Positions 45,911 to 61,091 of a DNA stretch of 64,000 nucleotides are shown in pieces. Below the pieces are notes generated by a model. That model saw only the letters and a list, made by a program, of their open reading frames with translations. It did not search any database and was not told where the DNA came from. The DNA lies in assembly GCF_017163755.1 (NCBI RefSeq), contig NZ_JAFIWC010000012.1, positions 82,167-146,166 on the forward strand. The letters run 5' to 3'. This DNA is from Xanthomonas sp. (GTDB lineage Bacteria > Pseudomonadota > Gammaproteobacteria > Xanthomonadales > Xanthomonadaceae). The first letter of the stretch is position 1. The number at the start of each line of letters is the position of its first letter. The translations under genes were made by a program, and so were the position numbers.

Positions 45911-46213
45911 ATGGCGATGTCCGAGCGTTTGCAGGAAGGCCAGATGGTATTCGTGACCGACGGCGAACTCGGCGTCGGCGCGGTGCGCGAGGTGCGCGAG
46001 GGGTCGGCGGAATTCGTCGTCAACATCCAGAACGGCGGCGACTTCGTCCTGCCGCTGAGCGCGGTGAAGGACATCCACTCCGGCAAGGTGATCCTCGCCG
46101 TGGAGCGGCTGCCCGAGCAGGTACGCCAGGCGCTGCGCCACCCGCACGACGCGGAGCTGCCGACCTCCACCTACGCCGCCACCGATCCCGGCGACGGCGC
46201 GCTGAAGGACTGA
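45911..46213 (+). CDS. Small beta-rich protein of unknown function
   Basis: 100 residues, starting MAMSERLQEGQMVFVTDGEL. The section GAVREVREGSAEFVVNIQNGGDFVLPLSAVKDIHSGKVIL is compact and beta-rich, like PRC-barrel or DUF2171-type domains, and the final 30 residues are polar. An alternative start is ATG 45917. It stands between the MBL remnant and a convergent SDR gene. Confidence 0.6.
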   Translation: MAMSERLQEGQMVFVTDGELGVGAVREVREGSAEFVVNIQNGGDFVLPLSAVKDIHSGKVILAVERLPEQVRQALRHPHDAELPTSTYAATDPGDGALKD

Positions 46214-46299
46214 TCACGGCGCATTGGCCGGCCATCTCGGCGGCCTCGGCAACAACGGCGGACGCGGCCATGCGACGGCGGCCGCGTCGCGCTTGCGCG

Positions 46300-47325
46300 C
46301 TAGCCTTGCGGCCCGCCCATCACCGGCAGGATCGCGCCGCTGATGTAGCTGGCGGTGATCGGCGAGGCCAGGAACACGTAGGCCGGCGACAGTTCCTCCG
46401 GCTGCGCCGGGCGGCCCATCGCGCTGTTCTTGCCGAACTCGGCCACGTCCTCGGCGGACTTGTCGGCCGGGTTCAGCGGCGTCCACACCGGCCCCGGCGC
46501 GACCGCGTTGACGCGGATGCCGCGCGGCTGCAGCTGGCTGGCCAGGGCCATGGTGAAGGCGTGGATCGCGCCCTTGGTGGCCGAGTAGTCGAGCAGCGAC
46601 TTGCTGCCGAACAGGCCGGTCTCCGAGCCGCTGTTGATGATCGCCGCGCCCTGCTTCATGTACGGCAGCGCCGCGCGCGCCATGTGGAAGTAGCCGCCGA
46701 TGTTGGTCTGCAGGGTTTCCTGCAGGTGCTCCTCGCTCAGTTCCTCCAGCGCGTGGCAGTGCAGCTGGAACGCGGCGTTGTTGACCAGCACGTCCAGCCC
46801 GCCGAAGGCCTGCACCACCTGCGCCACCGCGTCCTCGCAGAACTTCGGGTCCTTCACGTCGCCGGCGATGGTCAGGCAGCGGCGGCCCTCCTTTTCCACG
46901 TGCTCGCGGGTGACCTGCGCGTCGTCGTGCTCGTTCAGGTACAGCACCGCCACGTCGGCGCCCTCGCGCGCGAACAGCACCGCCACCGCGCGGCCGATGC
47001 CCGAGTCGGCGCCGGTCACGATCACGCTCATGCCACGCAGCTTGCCGCTGCCCACGTAGTCCGGCGCCTCGAAACGCGGCTGCAGCAGCAGTTCCTTCTC
47101 CTCGCCGGGTTTGCGCAGATGCTGCGACGGCATGCGTTGCGGTTGCCGCCGCGTGCCGGCCTGGGTCGGTGCCGCCTTCTTGGCCTTGGCCTTGGCGTGT
47201 GGTTCGTCGGCGTCGGTCTTGCGCTGCAGCGCGCGCTGCTTCTGCGCGACCTTCTCCACCGCGCTCGCGGCGGCGGGCTTGGGCGCCGCGGGCTTAGCGG
47301 CGGGGCGGTTCTTCTTGGCGGCCAT
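46300..47325 (-). CDS. SDR oxidoreductase with basic N-terminal tail
   Basis: 341 residues. A lysine/alanine-rich, probably unstructured N-terminus of about 70 residues (MAAKKNRPAAKPAAPKPAAA...) precedes a YghA-like SDR domain: SVIVTGADSGIGRAVAVLFAREGADVAVLYL, NNAAFQLHCHALEELSEEH, INSGSETGLFGS, YSATKGAIHAFTMALASQLQPRGIRVNAVAPGPVWTPLNPADK. Homologues of this subtype appear among stress-related oxidoreductases. The tail could bind nucleic acid or be a solubility feature; that is inference. Downstream of the zinc-ribbon gene by 82 bases. Confidence 0.88.
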   Translation of the reverse strand: MAAKKNRPAAKPAAPKPAAASAVEKVAQKQRALQRKTDADEPHAKAKAKKAAPTQAGTRRQPQRMPSQHLRKPGEEKELLLQPRFEAPDYVGSGKLRGMSVIVTGADSGIGRAVAVLFAREGADVAVLYLNEHDDAQVTREHVEKEGRRCLTIAGDVKDPKFCEDAVAQVVQAFGGLDVLVNNAAFQLHCHALEELSEEHLQETLQTNIGGYFHMARAALPYMKQGAAIINSGSETGLFGSKSLLDYSATKGAIHAFTMALASQLQPRGIRVNAVAPGPVWTPLNPADKSAEDVAEFGKNSAMGRPAQPEELSPAYVFLASPITASYISGAILPVMGGPQG

Positions 47326-47407
47326 GGGCAGGTACTCCGTACGGCGAGGGGGAAGCGCGGCGCGTGGAGGGAACGGGTCCGAGTGGACCCGGTTAGGCGC
47401 CGACGGC

Positions 47408-47641
47408 TCAGGCGCGGTCGGCGAGGCCTTCGACGCCGGCATGGCTGGCGCAGTGCGCGCAGCAGAACATGCGTCCGCCGCCTTCCACGCCGTGGCCGAC
47501 GATGCGGCAGCCGCAGTGGTCGCATTGCGGCGCGAACGCATGGATCGCGCACTCGAACGAATCGAAGGTGCCGCTGCGCCCGCCCTGGGTCAGGGTGAAG
47601 GCCTTGTCGTACTGGTTGCCGCAGACATCGCAGGTGGCCAT
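47408..47641 (-). CDS. Small zinc-ribbon (metallothionein-like) protein
   Basis: 77 residues with nine cysteines and several histidines in CxxC-type pairs: MATCDVCGNQYDKAF, FECAIHAF, CDHCGCRIVGHG and MFCCAHCASHAG. This fits a small zinc-ribbon/TRASH-like or prokaryotic metallothionein fold that binds zinc. No signal peptide. The ATG at 47641 is the first in frame with an intact ribbon. Possibly cotranscribed with the SDR downstream. Confidence 0.82.
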   Translation of the reverse strand: MATCDVCGNQYDKAFTLTQGGRSGTFDSFECAIHAFAPQCDHCGCRIVGHGVEGGGRMFCCAHCASHAGVEGLADRA

Positions 47642-47781
47642 CGCTGGACTCCGGTTTGGCTGGGAAGCGACAGTCTGGCCAATGCCGCGGCCAGGGCGGG
47701 TGAAGCCGCATGCCGGTCTCTTCATCCGATGCAAACATGCGCGGCGACACGCTCGGCGAATTCGCCTGAAGGAGATACGCC

Positions 47782-48126
47782 ATGACCCGCTTGTTGCTTC
47801 CGCTCGTCGCCGCGCTCGCGGCCTCCGCCTGCAGCACCACCCAGATCGCCCAGGTGCAGCCCATCGACGGGGTGATCTCCGGGCAGTGCCATGTCGACAA
47901 GGTCCGCGGCGCGGTCGGGCTGGCGGCATCGCAGACCACCATCGAGCGCGCACGCGTGGACAGCGACAGCCTGGAAGTGCAGGTGGTGCCCAGTTCCGTG
48001 GACGGCAGCGGCGCCACCGCCAGCGGCGTGGACAGCGCCACCCGCGGCGCCGAAGAGGCCGGCGGCGAGCGCCTGACCATCGAGATCGGCCCGACCAACA
48101 ACATCACCACGCTGTATTGCGGCTGA
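47782..48126 (+). CDS. I78-inhibitor-like lipoprotein
   Basis: 114 residues. Lipoprotein signal MTRLLLPLVAALAASACSTT, then a domain with CHVDKVRGAVGLAASQTTIERARVDSDSLEVQVV and ERLTIEIGPTNNITTLYCG, matching the layout of peptidase-inhibitor I78 (C...VG...RLN-V-D...I..V-CG) though diverged. A good AGGAG ribosome site lies before the ATG. Paralogue of the protein encoded at 49746, on the other side of topoisomerase IB. Partner protease unknown. Confidence 0.72.
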   Translation: MTRLLLPLVAALAASACSTTQIAQVQPIDGVISGQCHVDKVRGAVGLAASQTTIERARVDSDSLEVQVVPSSVDGSGATASGVDSATRGAEEAGGERLTIEIGPTNNITTLYCG

Positions 48127-48363
48127 CAGGCCGCGGCCTATGCAGCGGATGGCCGACCGCGCCGGCTCTGCCGCCGACCGCGCGCAGGCCGCGGCATACG
48201 CGTCGCGGATGTGATCTCCAGTTGATCGGCTGACCGCTGTGCGGCAATCGCCGGGCAGCGGCAGCGCGGCGGCGCCACGCGTCCGGTGGCGCCGCGTCAT
48301 GGCGTGAGGCGGCGCGCAGGCGCACACCGCCGCGTACCGCCGCCGCTGTGGCTGCGACCCGCG

Positions 48364-49590
48364 CTAGCGACGCCGTCCGCGGCCAGTAACCCCAGCCGCG
48401 CGCGCCGCGTCCTTGGCGGCCTTGATGGTTTCCACGGCGTTCCTGGCCTTGGTGGCCCTGGCGACCTTCGTCGCCTTGGCGGCGTCCGCGCGCTTGCCCG
48501 GCGTGGCCGCCTTGCGCGCACCGCGCCGCGCCCGCGCCAGGTACTTCAGCGTCGCCAGGTCCCACTGCCGCTCGCCGCGCACGCCCTCGCACAGGCCGTG
48601 CAACTGGCCGCCGCGCCAGCCATCGAACACGCACGGATCGATGTACGCCTTGCGGCACACCGCCGGGGTGTTGCCCAGCGCCTCGGCCACCTGCCGGATC
48701 ACCTCGTTCTGCGCCTGCTTCAGCGCGCGCTCGCTGCTGGGCTCGGGCAGCGGCAGCCTGGCCAGCCGCTGCAACGCGGCGCGGGTGCCGCCCCAGGTGC
48801 GGAAGTCCTTGGCGGTGAAGCTCTCGCCCATCGCCCCGCGCAGGTAATCGTTGACCTCGCCCGAGTCCACCGGCTGCAGTTGGCCATCGTCGTCCAGGTA
48901 CTGGAACAGCGCCTGCCCCGGCAGTTGCTGGCAGCCGCGGATCAGCTTGACCAGCCGCGCGTCGTCGATCTCGATGTCGTGCTCCTGGCCGCCCTTGCCG
49001 CGGAACTTCAGCCGCGCGCGGCCGCCCTTGAGAAATTCCAGGTGCCGGTTGCGCAGCGTGGTCAGGCCGTAGGAGCGGTTGCTGCGCGCGTACTCGGCAT
49101 TGCCCACCCGCACCAGGGTCTCGGCCATCAGCGCCACCACCATCGCCAGCACCTTGTCGCGCGGATAGCCCGGCAGCGCCAGGTCGCGGCGCAGGCACGC
49201 GCGCAGCCGCGGCAACGCCTTGCCGAAGGCCATGATCCGCTCGAACTTGCCGTCGCCGCGCACCTGCGCCCAATCCGGGTGGTAGCGGTACTGCTTGCGC
49301 CGCCGCGCGTCGCGTCCTGTGGCCTGCAGGTGGCCGTGCGGCTTGGTGCAGATCCACACCTCGGTGTAGGCCGGCGGGATTGCCAGCATGCGGATGCGTT
49401 GCAGCGTCTGTGGATCGCGCACCGGGCTGCCGTCGGGCATCCGGTAGGCGAATCCCTTGCCGGCGCGGCGCCGCACGATGCCCGGCTGCTGGTCGCTGAC
49501 ATAGACCAGCCCGGCGCTGCTGGCGGCCTGCCTGGCTTGCTGCACGCGGGCGGCGTCGGCGGCGTCGGTGGATCGGGAAGCCTTGGTCAT
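48364..49590 (-). CDS. DNA topoisomerase IB
   Basis: 408 residues, a eukaryotic-type (poxvirus-like) topoisomerase I found in some bacteria. The N-terminal domain contains YRMPDGSPVRDPQTLQRIRMLAIPPAYTEVWIC; catalytic residues are spread over RVGNAEYARSNRSYGLTTLR, LKFRGKGGQEHDI, KDFRTWGGT, and the nucleophilic Tyr316 in AVCRKAYIDP. The C-terminal 60 residues are Lys/Ala-rich and probably bind DNA. It relaxes supercoils by a 3'-phosphotyrosyl intermediate. Between two I78-like lipoprotein genes. Confidence 0.93.
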   Translation of the reverse strand: MTKASRSTDAADAARVQQARQAASSAGLVYVSDQQPGIVRRRAGKGFAYRMPDGSPVRDPQTLQRIRMLAIPPAYTEVWICTKPHGHLQATGRDARRRKQYRYHPDWAQVRGDGKFERIMAFGKALPRLRACLRRDLALPGYPRDKVLAMVVALMAETLVRVGNAEYARSNRSYGLTTLRNRHLEFLKGGRARLKFRGKGGQEHDIEIDDARLVKLIRGCQQLPGQALFQYLDDDGQLQPVDSGEVNDYLRGAMGESFTAKDFRTWGGTRAALQRLARLPLPEPSSERALKQAQNEVIRQVAEALGNTPAVCRKAYIDPCVFDGWRGGQLHGLCEGVRGERQWDLATLKYLARARRGARKAATPGKRADAAKATKVARATKARNAVETIKAAKDAARAAGVTGRGRRR

Positions 49591-49745
49591 CGAAGAACCG
49601 CGTGCGGCGAGAGGAAGCGGGATTGTCGGCAGCGCCGCGGCTAGGCCGCGTCAAATGCCGGCGCGGTTAACGATCCGCGAACGCGGTTTCGCCGATGCTG
49701 TCGGCTTATGCTGGATGTCTTCTCCCCTTTACGCCTGGAGCCCCG

Positions 49746-50141
49746 ATGAGCACTTTCCTTTCTTCTCGTCTGTCCGCGCATGCCGGCCTGCTCGGCGCGG
49801 CGTGCCTGGCGCTGGCGCTGGCCGCATGCAACGCGCCGCCGCCGGACGAGCAGGAACAGGTCGCCGCCAAGGCGCAGCAGGCGGCCGAACAGGCCGCCAA
49901 GCCCGATCCGGCCAGCGCGCCGGAGGCCCCGCCGGTCGGCACCTGCGACGCGTCGCAGGCGCAGGGCCTGGTCGGCCAGGCCGCGGAAAAGACCTTGGTG
50001 GAACAGGCGCGCGTGGACACCGGCGCCAAGAGCGTACGGGTGCTGACCCCGAACCAGATGGTGACGATGGAATTCAACGGCGAGCGGCTGAACATCGAGG
50101 TCGACGCCAAGAACCTGATCACCGGCGTGCGCTGCGGCTAA
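49746..50141 (+). CDS. Peptidase inhibitor I78-family lipoprotein
   Basis: 131 residues. Signal LLGAACLALALAACNAPP with Cys after the lipobox LALAAC; then a 40-residue Ala/Gln/Pro-rich linker; then the I78 domain CDASQAQGLVGQAAEKTLVEQARVDTGAKSVRVLTPNQMVTMEFNGERLNIEVDAKNLITGVRCG. Such small periplasmic inhibitors bind serine proteases. The ATG at 49746 fits the signal. A terminator follows. It is much closer to the family consensus than the 47782 protein. Confidence 0.86.
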   Translation: MSTFLSSRLSAHAGLLGAACLALALAACNAPPPDEQEQVAAKAQQAAEQAAKPDPASAPEAPPVGTCDASQAQGLVGQAAEKTLVEQARVDTGAKSVRVLTPNQMVTMEFNGERLNIEVDAKNLITGVRCG

Positions 50142-50157
50142 AACGCCCGTCCACACG

Positions 50158-50189
50158 CCCGGTGCGGCAGGATCGCCGGCCGCACCGGG
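50158..50189 (+). terminator. Terminator hairpin after the I78 gene
   Basis: CCCGGTGCGGC (50158-50168) pairs with GCCGCACCGGG (50179-50189) across a 10-base loop, beginning 17 bases after the stop codon. Confidence 0.65.
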
Positions 50190-50336
50190 CACGGCCAAAG
50201 TTGCAGCTGCAACCGTGTATTGCGGCACCGCACCAACTGTGCTTTAGTCGATGTTCCGGTGACCTCAAGATGCGCTCCAGGACAGAGCGGGGGCGAGTGT
50301 CGCCGCGTTCCTTCGGATCGCTTTTTAGAGGCAGAC

Positions 50337-56411
<6,075 letters not shown>

Positions 56412-57117
56412 GCGACATCGACCGCATCCAAGCAAGTCGTTGCATGCCCGGCGGCGAGCGGCCGGGCAGGGGGGGTTTGCACATGTCGACGGCAATGCCG
56501 CGGCAATGGCCCTGGCCACTGCACCCGCGGCACCCTACAACGCCAGCATGGTCGCGTCGGGGCTGAAGCCCCTCCCACAGGTGCACTCATCAGGCAACGC
56601 AGTCCCTGTAGGAGCGGCTTTAGCCGCGACGAGCGGGGCCGGAAACCATGCGGCTCGGCCATCTGTCAGGACTGAAATCCCTCCTACAAATGCATTCACC
56701 GGGCACAGAAGCCTCCCCTGTGGGAGCGACTTCAGTCGCGACGAGCAGCGTCGGAACAATGCGATTTCAGCTATCTGCCGGGCTGAAGCCCTCCTACAAG
56801 TGCGCCGATCAGGCACCGCGTTTCCTGTAGGAGCGGCTTCAGCCGCGACACGGACCCAGCAGCACCGCACGGTGTCGGTTGTCTGTCAGAGCTGAAGCCC
56901 CTCCTACAATGCAGCGCCAACTACCCCGAGCCGCGCAGCCGCCGCAACCTCACTCACCGCTGCCACCCCAGCACAACGCCGTTTTTCGCAGGAGTGAATG
57001 AGGCGCTAACGCGCCAGCGCCTAGGCTGGCCGCTGGCGTGCGATCCGCGCACCCTCGTACTGCCGGTCCCTCCCCCGATGGCAAAACGGCATCCTCCCCT
57101 CCCCAGGAAGTTCCCTC
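56412..57117. repeat. Intergenic region with a cluster of REP palindromes
   Basis: A 706-base gap. TGTAGGAGCGGCTTTAGCCGCGAC (56608-56630), TGTGGGAGCGACTTCAGTCGCGAC (56719-56742) and TGTAGGAGCGGCTTCAGCCGCGAC (56826-56849) alternate with the opposite-strand GGGCTGAAGCCCCTCC form near 56559, 56665, 56780 and 56888, spaced about 110 bases. These are a tandem array of REP-like units, the last near 56910. No gene. The cellulase promoter region (57000-57117) shows no clear site. Confidence 0.8.
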
Positions 57118-58176
57118 ATGTCGCTTTCCTCTCTCTGGTCGTCACGGCTGCGTCGCCTCGCTCCCGCCGTGTTCCTGCTCGCCGCCGCTTTCAGCGCGTC
57201 CGCCCAGGACGGCAAAGGCGTGCTCAAGTACGCCGGCGTCAATCTGTCCGGTGCCGAATTCAACTCCCGCAAGAAGCCCGGCACGCCGTACAAGGACTAC
57301 ACCTATCCGGCGGCCTCCGACTACAGCTATTTCGCCGGCAAGGGCATGAACATCGTGCGCCTGCCGTTCCTGTGGGAGCGCCTGCAGCCCACCGCCAAGG
57401 GCGAGTTCGACCCGGCGCAGCTGGCGCAGATCAAGAAGGCGGTGGCGCAGGCCAAGGCCAACCGCATGCACCTGATCCTGGACCCGCACAACTACGCCAA
57501 GTACAACGGCGAGCGGATCGGCAACGGCGGCGCGACGGCCGACGTATTCGCCGACCTGTGGCGGCGCCTGGCGACCGAGTTCAAGAACGACGACACGGTG
57601 ATCTTCGGGCTGATGAACGAGCCCAATGCCATTTCCGCCACCGACTGGGCGCAGGCCGCGCAGGCAGCGATCGACGCCATCCGCAAGGCCGGCGCCACCA
57701 ACCTGGTGCTGGTGCCCGGCACCGCCTACAGCGGCGCGCACAGCTGGCGCAGCACGTCCTACGGCACGTCCAACGCGGTGGCGCTGCAGCCGCTCAAGGA
57801 TCCGGGCAACCGCATGGCGTTCGAAGCGCACCAGTACCTGGACGGCGACAGCAGCGGCAGCAAGGGCGAGTGCGTCAGCGCTACCGCCGGCGCCGAGAAG
57901 CTGGCCGGCTTCGTCAGCTGGCTGCGCGAGAACAAGAAGGTCGGCTTCATCGGCGAGTTCGCCACCGGCGACAACCCCACCTGCAACCAGGCGCTGGAAG
58001 GCATGCTCAGCTACATCGAGAAGAACAACGACGTGATCATCGGCTGGACCTGGTGGGCGGCCGGCTCATGGTGGAACAACAACTATCCGTTCAACGTGCA
58101 TCCGAACAAGGACGGCAGCGACAAGCCGCAGATGTCGATCCTGTCCAGGCACGCGCGCAAGATCACCGGAAGGTGA
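57118..58176 (+). CDS. Secreted GH5 endoglucanase 1
   Basis: 352 residues. Signal peptide MSLSSLWSSRLRRLAPAVFL...ASA ending near residue 29; then a complete GH5 (beta/alpha)8 domain, VLKYAGVNLSGAEFN, KGMNIVRLPFLWERLQP, HNYAKYNG. Acid/base Glu168 in LMNEPN, nucleophile Glu280 in IGEF. No carbohydrate-binding module or linker, unlike the longer Xanthomonas endoglucanases. It hydrolyses internal beta-1,4 bonds of cellulose or related glucans outside the cell. First of three paralogues. Confidence 0.93.
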   Translation: MSLSSLWSSRLRRLAPAVFLLAAAFSASAQDGKGVLKYAGVNLSGAEFNSRKKPGTPYKDYTYPAASDYSYFAGKGMNIVRLPFLWERLQPTAKGEFDPAQLAQIKKAVAQAKANRMHLILDPHNYAKYNGERIGNGGATADVFADLWRRLATEFKNDDTVIFGLMNEPNAISATDWAQAAQAAIDAIRKAGATNLVLVPGTAYSGAHSWRSTSYGTSNAVALQPLKDPGNRMAFEAHQYLDGDSSGSKGECVSATAGAEKLAGFVSWLRENKKVGFIGEFATGDNPTCNQALEGMLSYIEKNNDVIIGWTWWAAGSWWNNNYPFNVHPNKDGSDKPQMSILSRHARKITGR

Positions 58177-58658
58177 GCCGAGGGTGCCGGGCGCATGCCT
58201 GGCACCCGCTGCCCATGCATGTGCTCGCAGGCATGACCGCGCGACGCGTGCCACGCACGCCGCGCGGGCGGGCCACAGCTCCGCAGTCGCCCAGGTCCAT
58301 CGGGAGAGCCTGTCGCGATCCAAGGGCAGCGCTACCCCAACGACTCGACCGAAGCGCTCGCATGCCGCCGATACGCAAAGCGTGCAATTCTGGAAATCGG
58401 AATCGAGGTTTTGGGAGATGCCTTGAAGTCGCTCCCACGGATGGATCGCCGGCAATCGGATCGCTGCATGACGGCAGCCGAGATCCAGTACGCGTTCGCC
58501 GTGCCACGCGCCGCACAGATCGGCGCATGCGCATGCGCCACCCGTAGTAGCCGAACCGGGAATGGACTACGGTAAGGGCACACACGTTGCCATCAGCTCG
58601 ACCGGCCCGCCCTGCGGGCTGGACGGCGCTCGCTTGCTGATGCCGTAGGAGGCTCATC
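58177..58658. other. Spacer between endoglucanases 1 and 2
   Basis: 482 bases. A TAGGAGGCTCATC ribosome site precedes the next ATG. I saw no promoter box, PIP box or CRP/Clp site that convinces. The GC-rich stretch near 58600 (CGGCCCGCCCTGCGGGCTGG) can fold. No gene. Confidence 0.35.
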
Positions 58659-59702
58659 ATGATTCATTGCTCGCTGCGCCTGCGCGCGATGCGGCTGGCG
58701 CTGCTGCTGTCGCTGCTCGCCGTGCTGCCGTCACTGCATGCGCAAGGCGCGCTGAAGTTCGCCGGCGTCAACCTGTCCGGGGCGGAGATCAGCTCGTCGA
58801 AGAAGCCCGGCGTGCTCAACGTCGATTATTTCTATCCGCGCGCGCAGGACTACGATTATTTCGCCGGCAAGGGCATGAACATCGTGCGCCTGCCGGTGTT
58901 GTGGGAACGCCTGCAGCCCAGCCCGCAGGGCAAGCTCGACCCGGCGCAACTGGCGCTGATCAGGGCGGCGGTTAAGCAGGCCAAGGCCAAGCGGATGTAC
59001 CTGATCGTGGACATCCACAACTACGCCAGCTACTACGGCAAGAAGATCGGCAGCGCGACGGTGCCGATCAAGACCTTCAGCGATCTGTGGCAGCGCCTGG
59101 CACGCGAATTCGGCGACGACAACGCGGTGATCTTCGGCCTGATGAACGAGCCGAACAACATTTCCCCGGGCCTGTGGGCCGCCGCCGCGCAGGCCGCGGT
59201 CGACGCGATCCGCGTCACCGGCGCGCGCAACCTGATCCTGGTGCCGGGCGCGCTGTGGACCGGCGCGCATAGCTGGTACTCGACGGTGGCCGGCGAGTCC
59301 AACGCCTCGGCGCTGGCCTCGCTGTACGACCCGCTCAAGCGCGTGGCGATCGAGGTGCACCAATACCTGGACAGCGATTCCAGCGGCACCAGCGCGGTCT
59401 GCGTCAGCGGCAGCATCGGTGCCGAGCGCCTGCGCAGCTTCACCGCATGGCTGCGCGAGACCGGACACGTCGGCTTCCTGGGCGAGTTCGGCGCCGCCGA
59501 CAACGCCACCTGCAGGAAGGCGCTGGACAGCATGCTCGCCTATATCGAGCAGAACCGTGCGCTATGGCTGGGCTGGAGCTACTGGGCCGGCGGCGCGTGG
59601 TGGCGCCACGACTACCCCTTCAACGTGCAGCCCGGCGCCGACGGCCGCGATAAGCCGCAGATGCCGATCCTCGCGTCCCGGGCCAAGCGCGTCACGCGCT
59701 GA
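58659..59702 (+). CDS. Secreted GH5 endoglucanase 2
   Basis: 347 residues. Signal MRLALLLSLLAVLPSLHAQG-like; GH5 domain with GALKFAGVNLSGAEISSSKK, MNIVRLPVLWERLQPSPQGKL, DIHNYASYYGKKI. Glu164 in LMNEPN and Glu276 in LGEF are the catalytic pair, 112 residues apart exactly as in the two neighbours. Cysteine pair near the end (CVSGS, NATCRKALD) kept. AGGAGG upstream. Transcribed in the same direction but with 482 bases before it, so possibly its own promoter. Confidence 0.93.
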   Translation: MIHCSLRLRAMRLALLLSLLAVLPSLHAQGALKFAGVNLSGAEISSSKKPGVLNVDYFYPRAQDYDYFAGKGMNIVRLPVLWERLQPSPQGKLDPAQLALIRAAVKQAKAKRMYLIVDIHNYASYYGKKIGSATVPIKTFSDLWQRLAREFGDDNAVIFGLMNEPNNISPGLWAAAAQAAVDAIRVTGARNLILVPGALWTGAHSWYSTVAGESNASALASLYDPLKRVAIEVHQYLDSDSSGTSAVCVSGSIGAERLRSFTAWLRETGHVGFLGEFGAADNATCRKALDSMLAYIEQNRALWLGWSYWAGGAWWRHDYPFNVQPGADGRDKPQMPILASRAKRVTR

Positions 59703-59923
59703 AGCATCGCGTGCGCGCCAATGCGGCGGCGCCACCGACAGTTGCCGCCGCAATCATGGCGGCGGCGCCAGTCTGCTGGCGCGCACTCGCAACGCGCATC
59801 ACATTTCGATCGCGGGGGACACGGCAGCCGCTCTGGCATGCCGGTTGCACGATACGCATGAGCGTCGCCACGCCTGGCGCGGCGGCGCCCGCTCGCAACT
59901 CCCCAACGAAAGAGGCAACCCCC

Positions 59924-60976
59924 ATGCAACGCAATTCGTTATCCATCGCGCCGTCCCGCTGGCTGCTGCGCGGCGCCCTGTGCCTGGCGCTGGCCGCCAT
60001 GGCCCCCGGCGCCATCGCACAGCAGGCGCTGCGCTACGCCGGCGTCAATCTGGCTGGCGCGGAGTTCAACTCGGCGAAGAAGCCGGGCGTGCTGTTCAAG
60101 GACTACATGTATGCGGCCGACAGCGACTACGCCTACGCCGCCGCGCAAGGCATGAACATCGTGCGCCTGCCGTTCCTGTGGGAACGCCTGCAGCCCACTG
60201 CCCACGGCGAGCTGGACGCCGCCCAGCTGGGCTACCTGCGTACCGCGGTGAACCGCGCCAAAAGCCATAACCTGCGACTGATCCTGGACGTGCACAACTA
60301 CGCCAAGTACTACGGCGTGCGCATCGGCAACGGCGTGCCCGCCTCGGCGCTGGCCGACCTGTGGCGGCGCCTGGCCATCGAGTTCGGCAACGACGACACG
60401 GTCGTCTTCGGGCTGATGAACGAACCCAACGGCATCGCCTCCGGCGACTGGGCCAGCGCCGCGCAGCTGGCGATCGACGCGATCCGCGAGGCCGGTGCCT
60501 ACAACCTGATCATGGTGCCGGGCACCGCGTTCACCGGCGCGCACAGCTGGAACAGCAGCTGGTACGGCGTGCCCAACGCGCAATCGCTGGTGTCCATCGA
60601 CGACCCCGCCGGCAACCTGGTGTTCGAAGTGCACCAGTACCTCGACGCCGACTACTCCGGCACCAGTCCGGCCTGCGTCAGCACCACGATCGGCGCGGAC
60701 AAGCTGCAAGGCTTCACCCAGTGGCTGCGCGCCAATGGCTACCGCGGCTTCCTCGGCGAGTTCGGCGGCAGCAGCGACCCCACCTGCCTGGCCGCGCTCG
60801 ACAACATGCTCGGCCATGTGCAGGACAACGCCGACGTGTGGATGGGCTGGACCGCGTGGGCCGCCGGCGCCTGGTGGAAGACCGACTACCCGTTCAACCT
60901 GCAGCCGAGCAAGGACGGCACCGGCAAGCCGCAGATGACGGTGCTGTCGGCGCGGGCGAAGCAGATCACTCAGTGA
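59924..60976 (+). CDS. Secreted GH5 endoglucanase 3
   Basis: 350 residues. Signal SRWLLRGALCLALAAMAPGAIAQ; domain starts LRYAGVNLAGAEFNSAKKPG. Glu167 in LMNEPN and Glu279 in LGEF. Closest in sequence to endoglucanase 1 (same YAKYYG/MNIVRLPFLWERLQPTA core). The ATG at 59924 gives MQRNSLSIAPSRW; AGAGGC lies upstream. A hairpin at 60983-61009 ends the cluster. Confidence 0.93.
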   Translation: MQRNSLSIAPSRWLLRGALCLALAAMAPGAIAQQALRYAGVNLAGAEFNSAKKPGVLFKDYMYAADSDYAYAAAQGMNIVRLPFLWERLQPTAHGELDAAQLGYLRTAVNRAKSHNLRLILDVHNYAKYYGVRIGNGVPASALADLWRRLAIEFGNDDTVVFGLMNEPNGIASGDWASAAQLAIDAIREAGAYNLIMVPGTAFTGAHSWNSSWYGVPNAQSLVSIDDPAGNLVFEVHQYLDADYSGTSPACVSTTIGADKLQGFTQWLRANGYRGFLGEFGGSSDPTCLAALDNMLGHVQDNADVWMGWTAWAAGAWWKTDYPFNLQPSKDGTGKPQMTVLSARAKQITQ

Positions 60977-60982
60977 GGAGGG

Positions 60983-61009
60983 GCCCGGCGGGGCTGTGCG
61001 TCGCCGGGC
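60983..61009 (+). terminator. Terminator hairpin after endoglucanase 3
   Basis: GCCCGGCG (60983-60990) pairs with CGCCGGGC (61002-61009). No T-run follows. The downstream GGGATTGGGGATGGGAGATTGGGGATTCGG stretch resembles the small repeats at 1788. Confidence 0.6.
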
Positions 61010-61091
61010 GGGATTGGGGATGGGAGATTGGGGATTCGGAGGGGGTGACGCCCCGACAGGAAAACGGCGCGCTACGCGCCGATTGAGCAAC

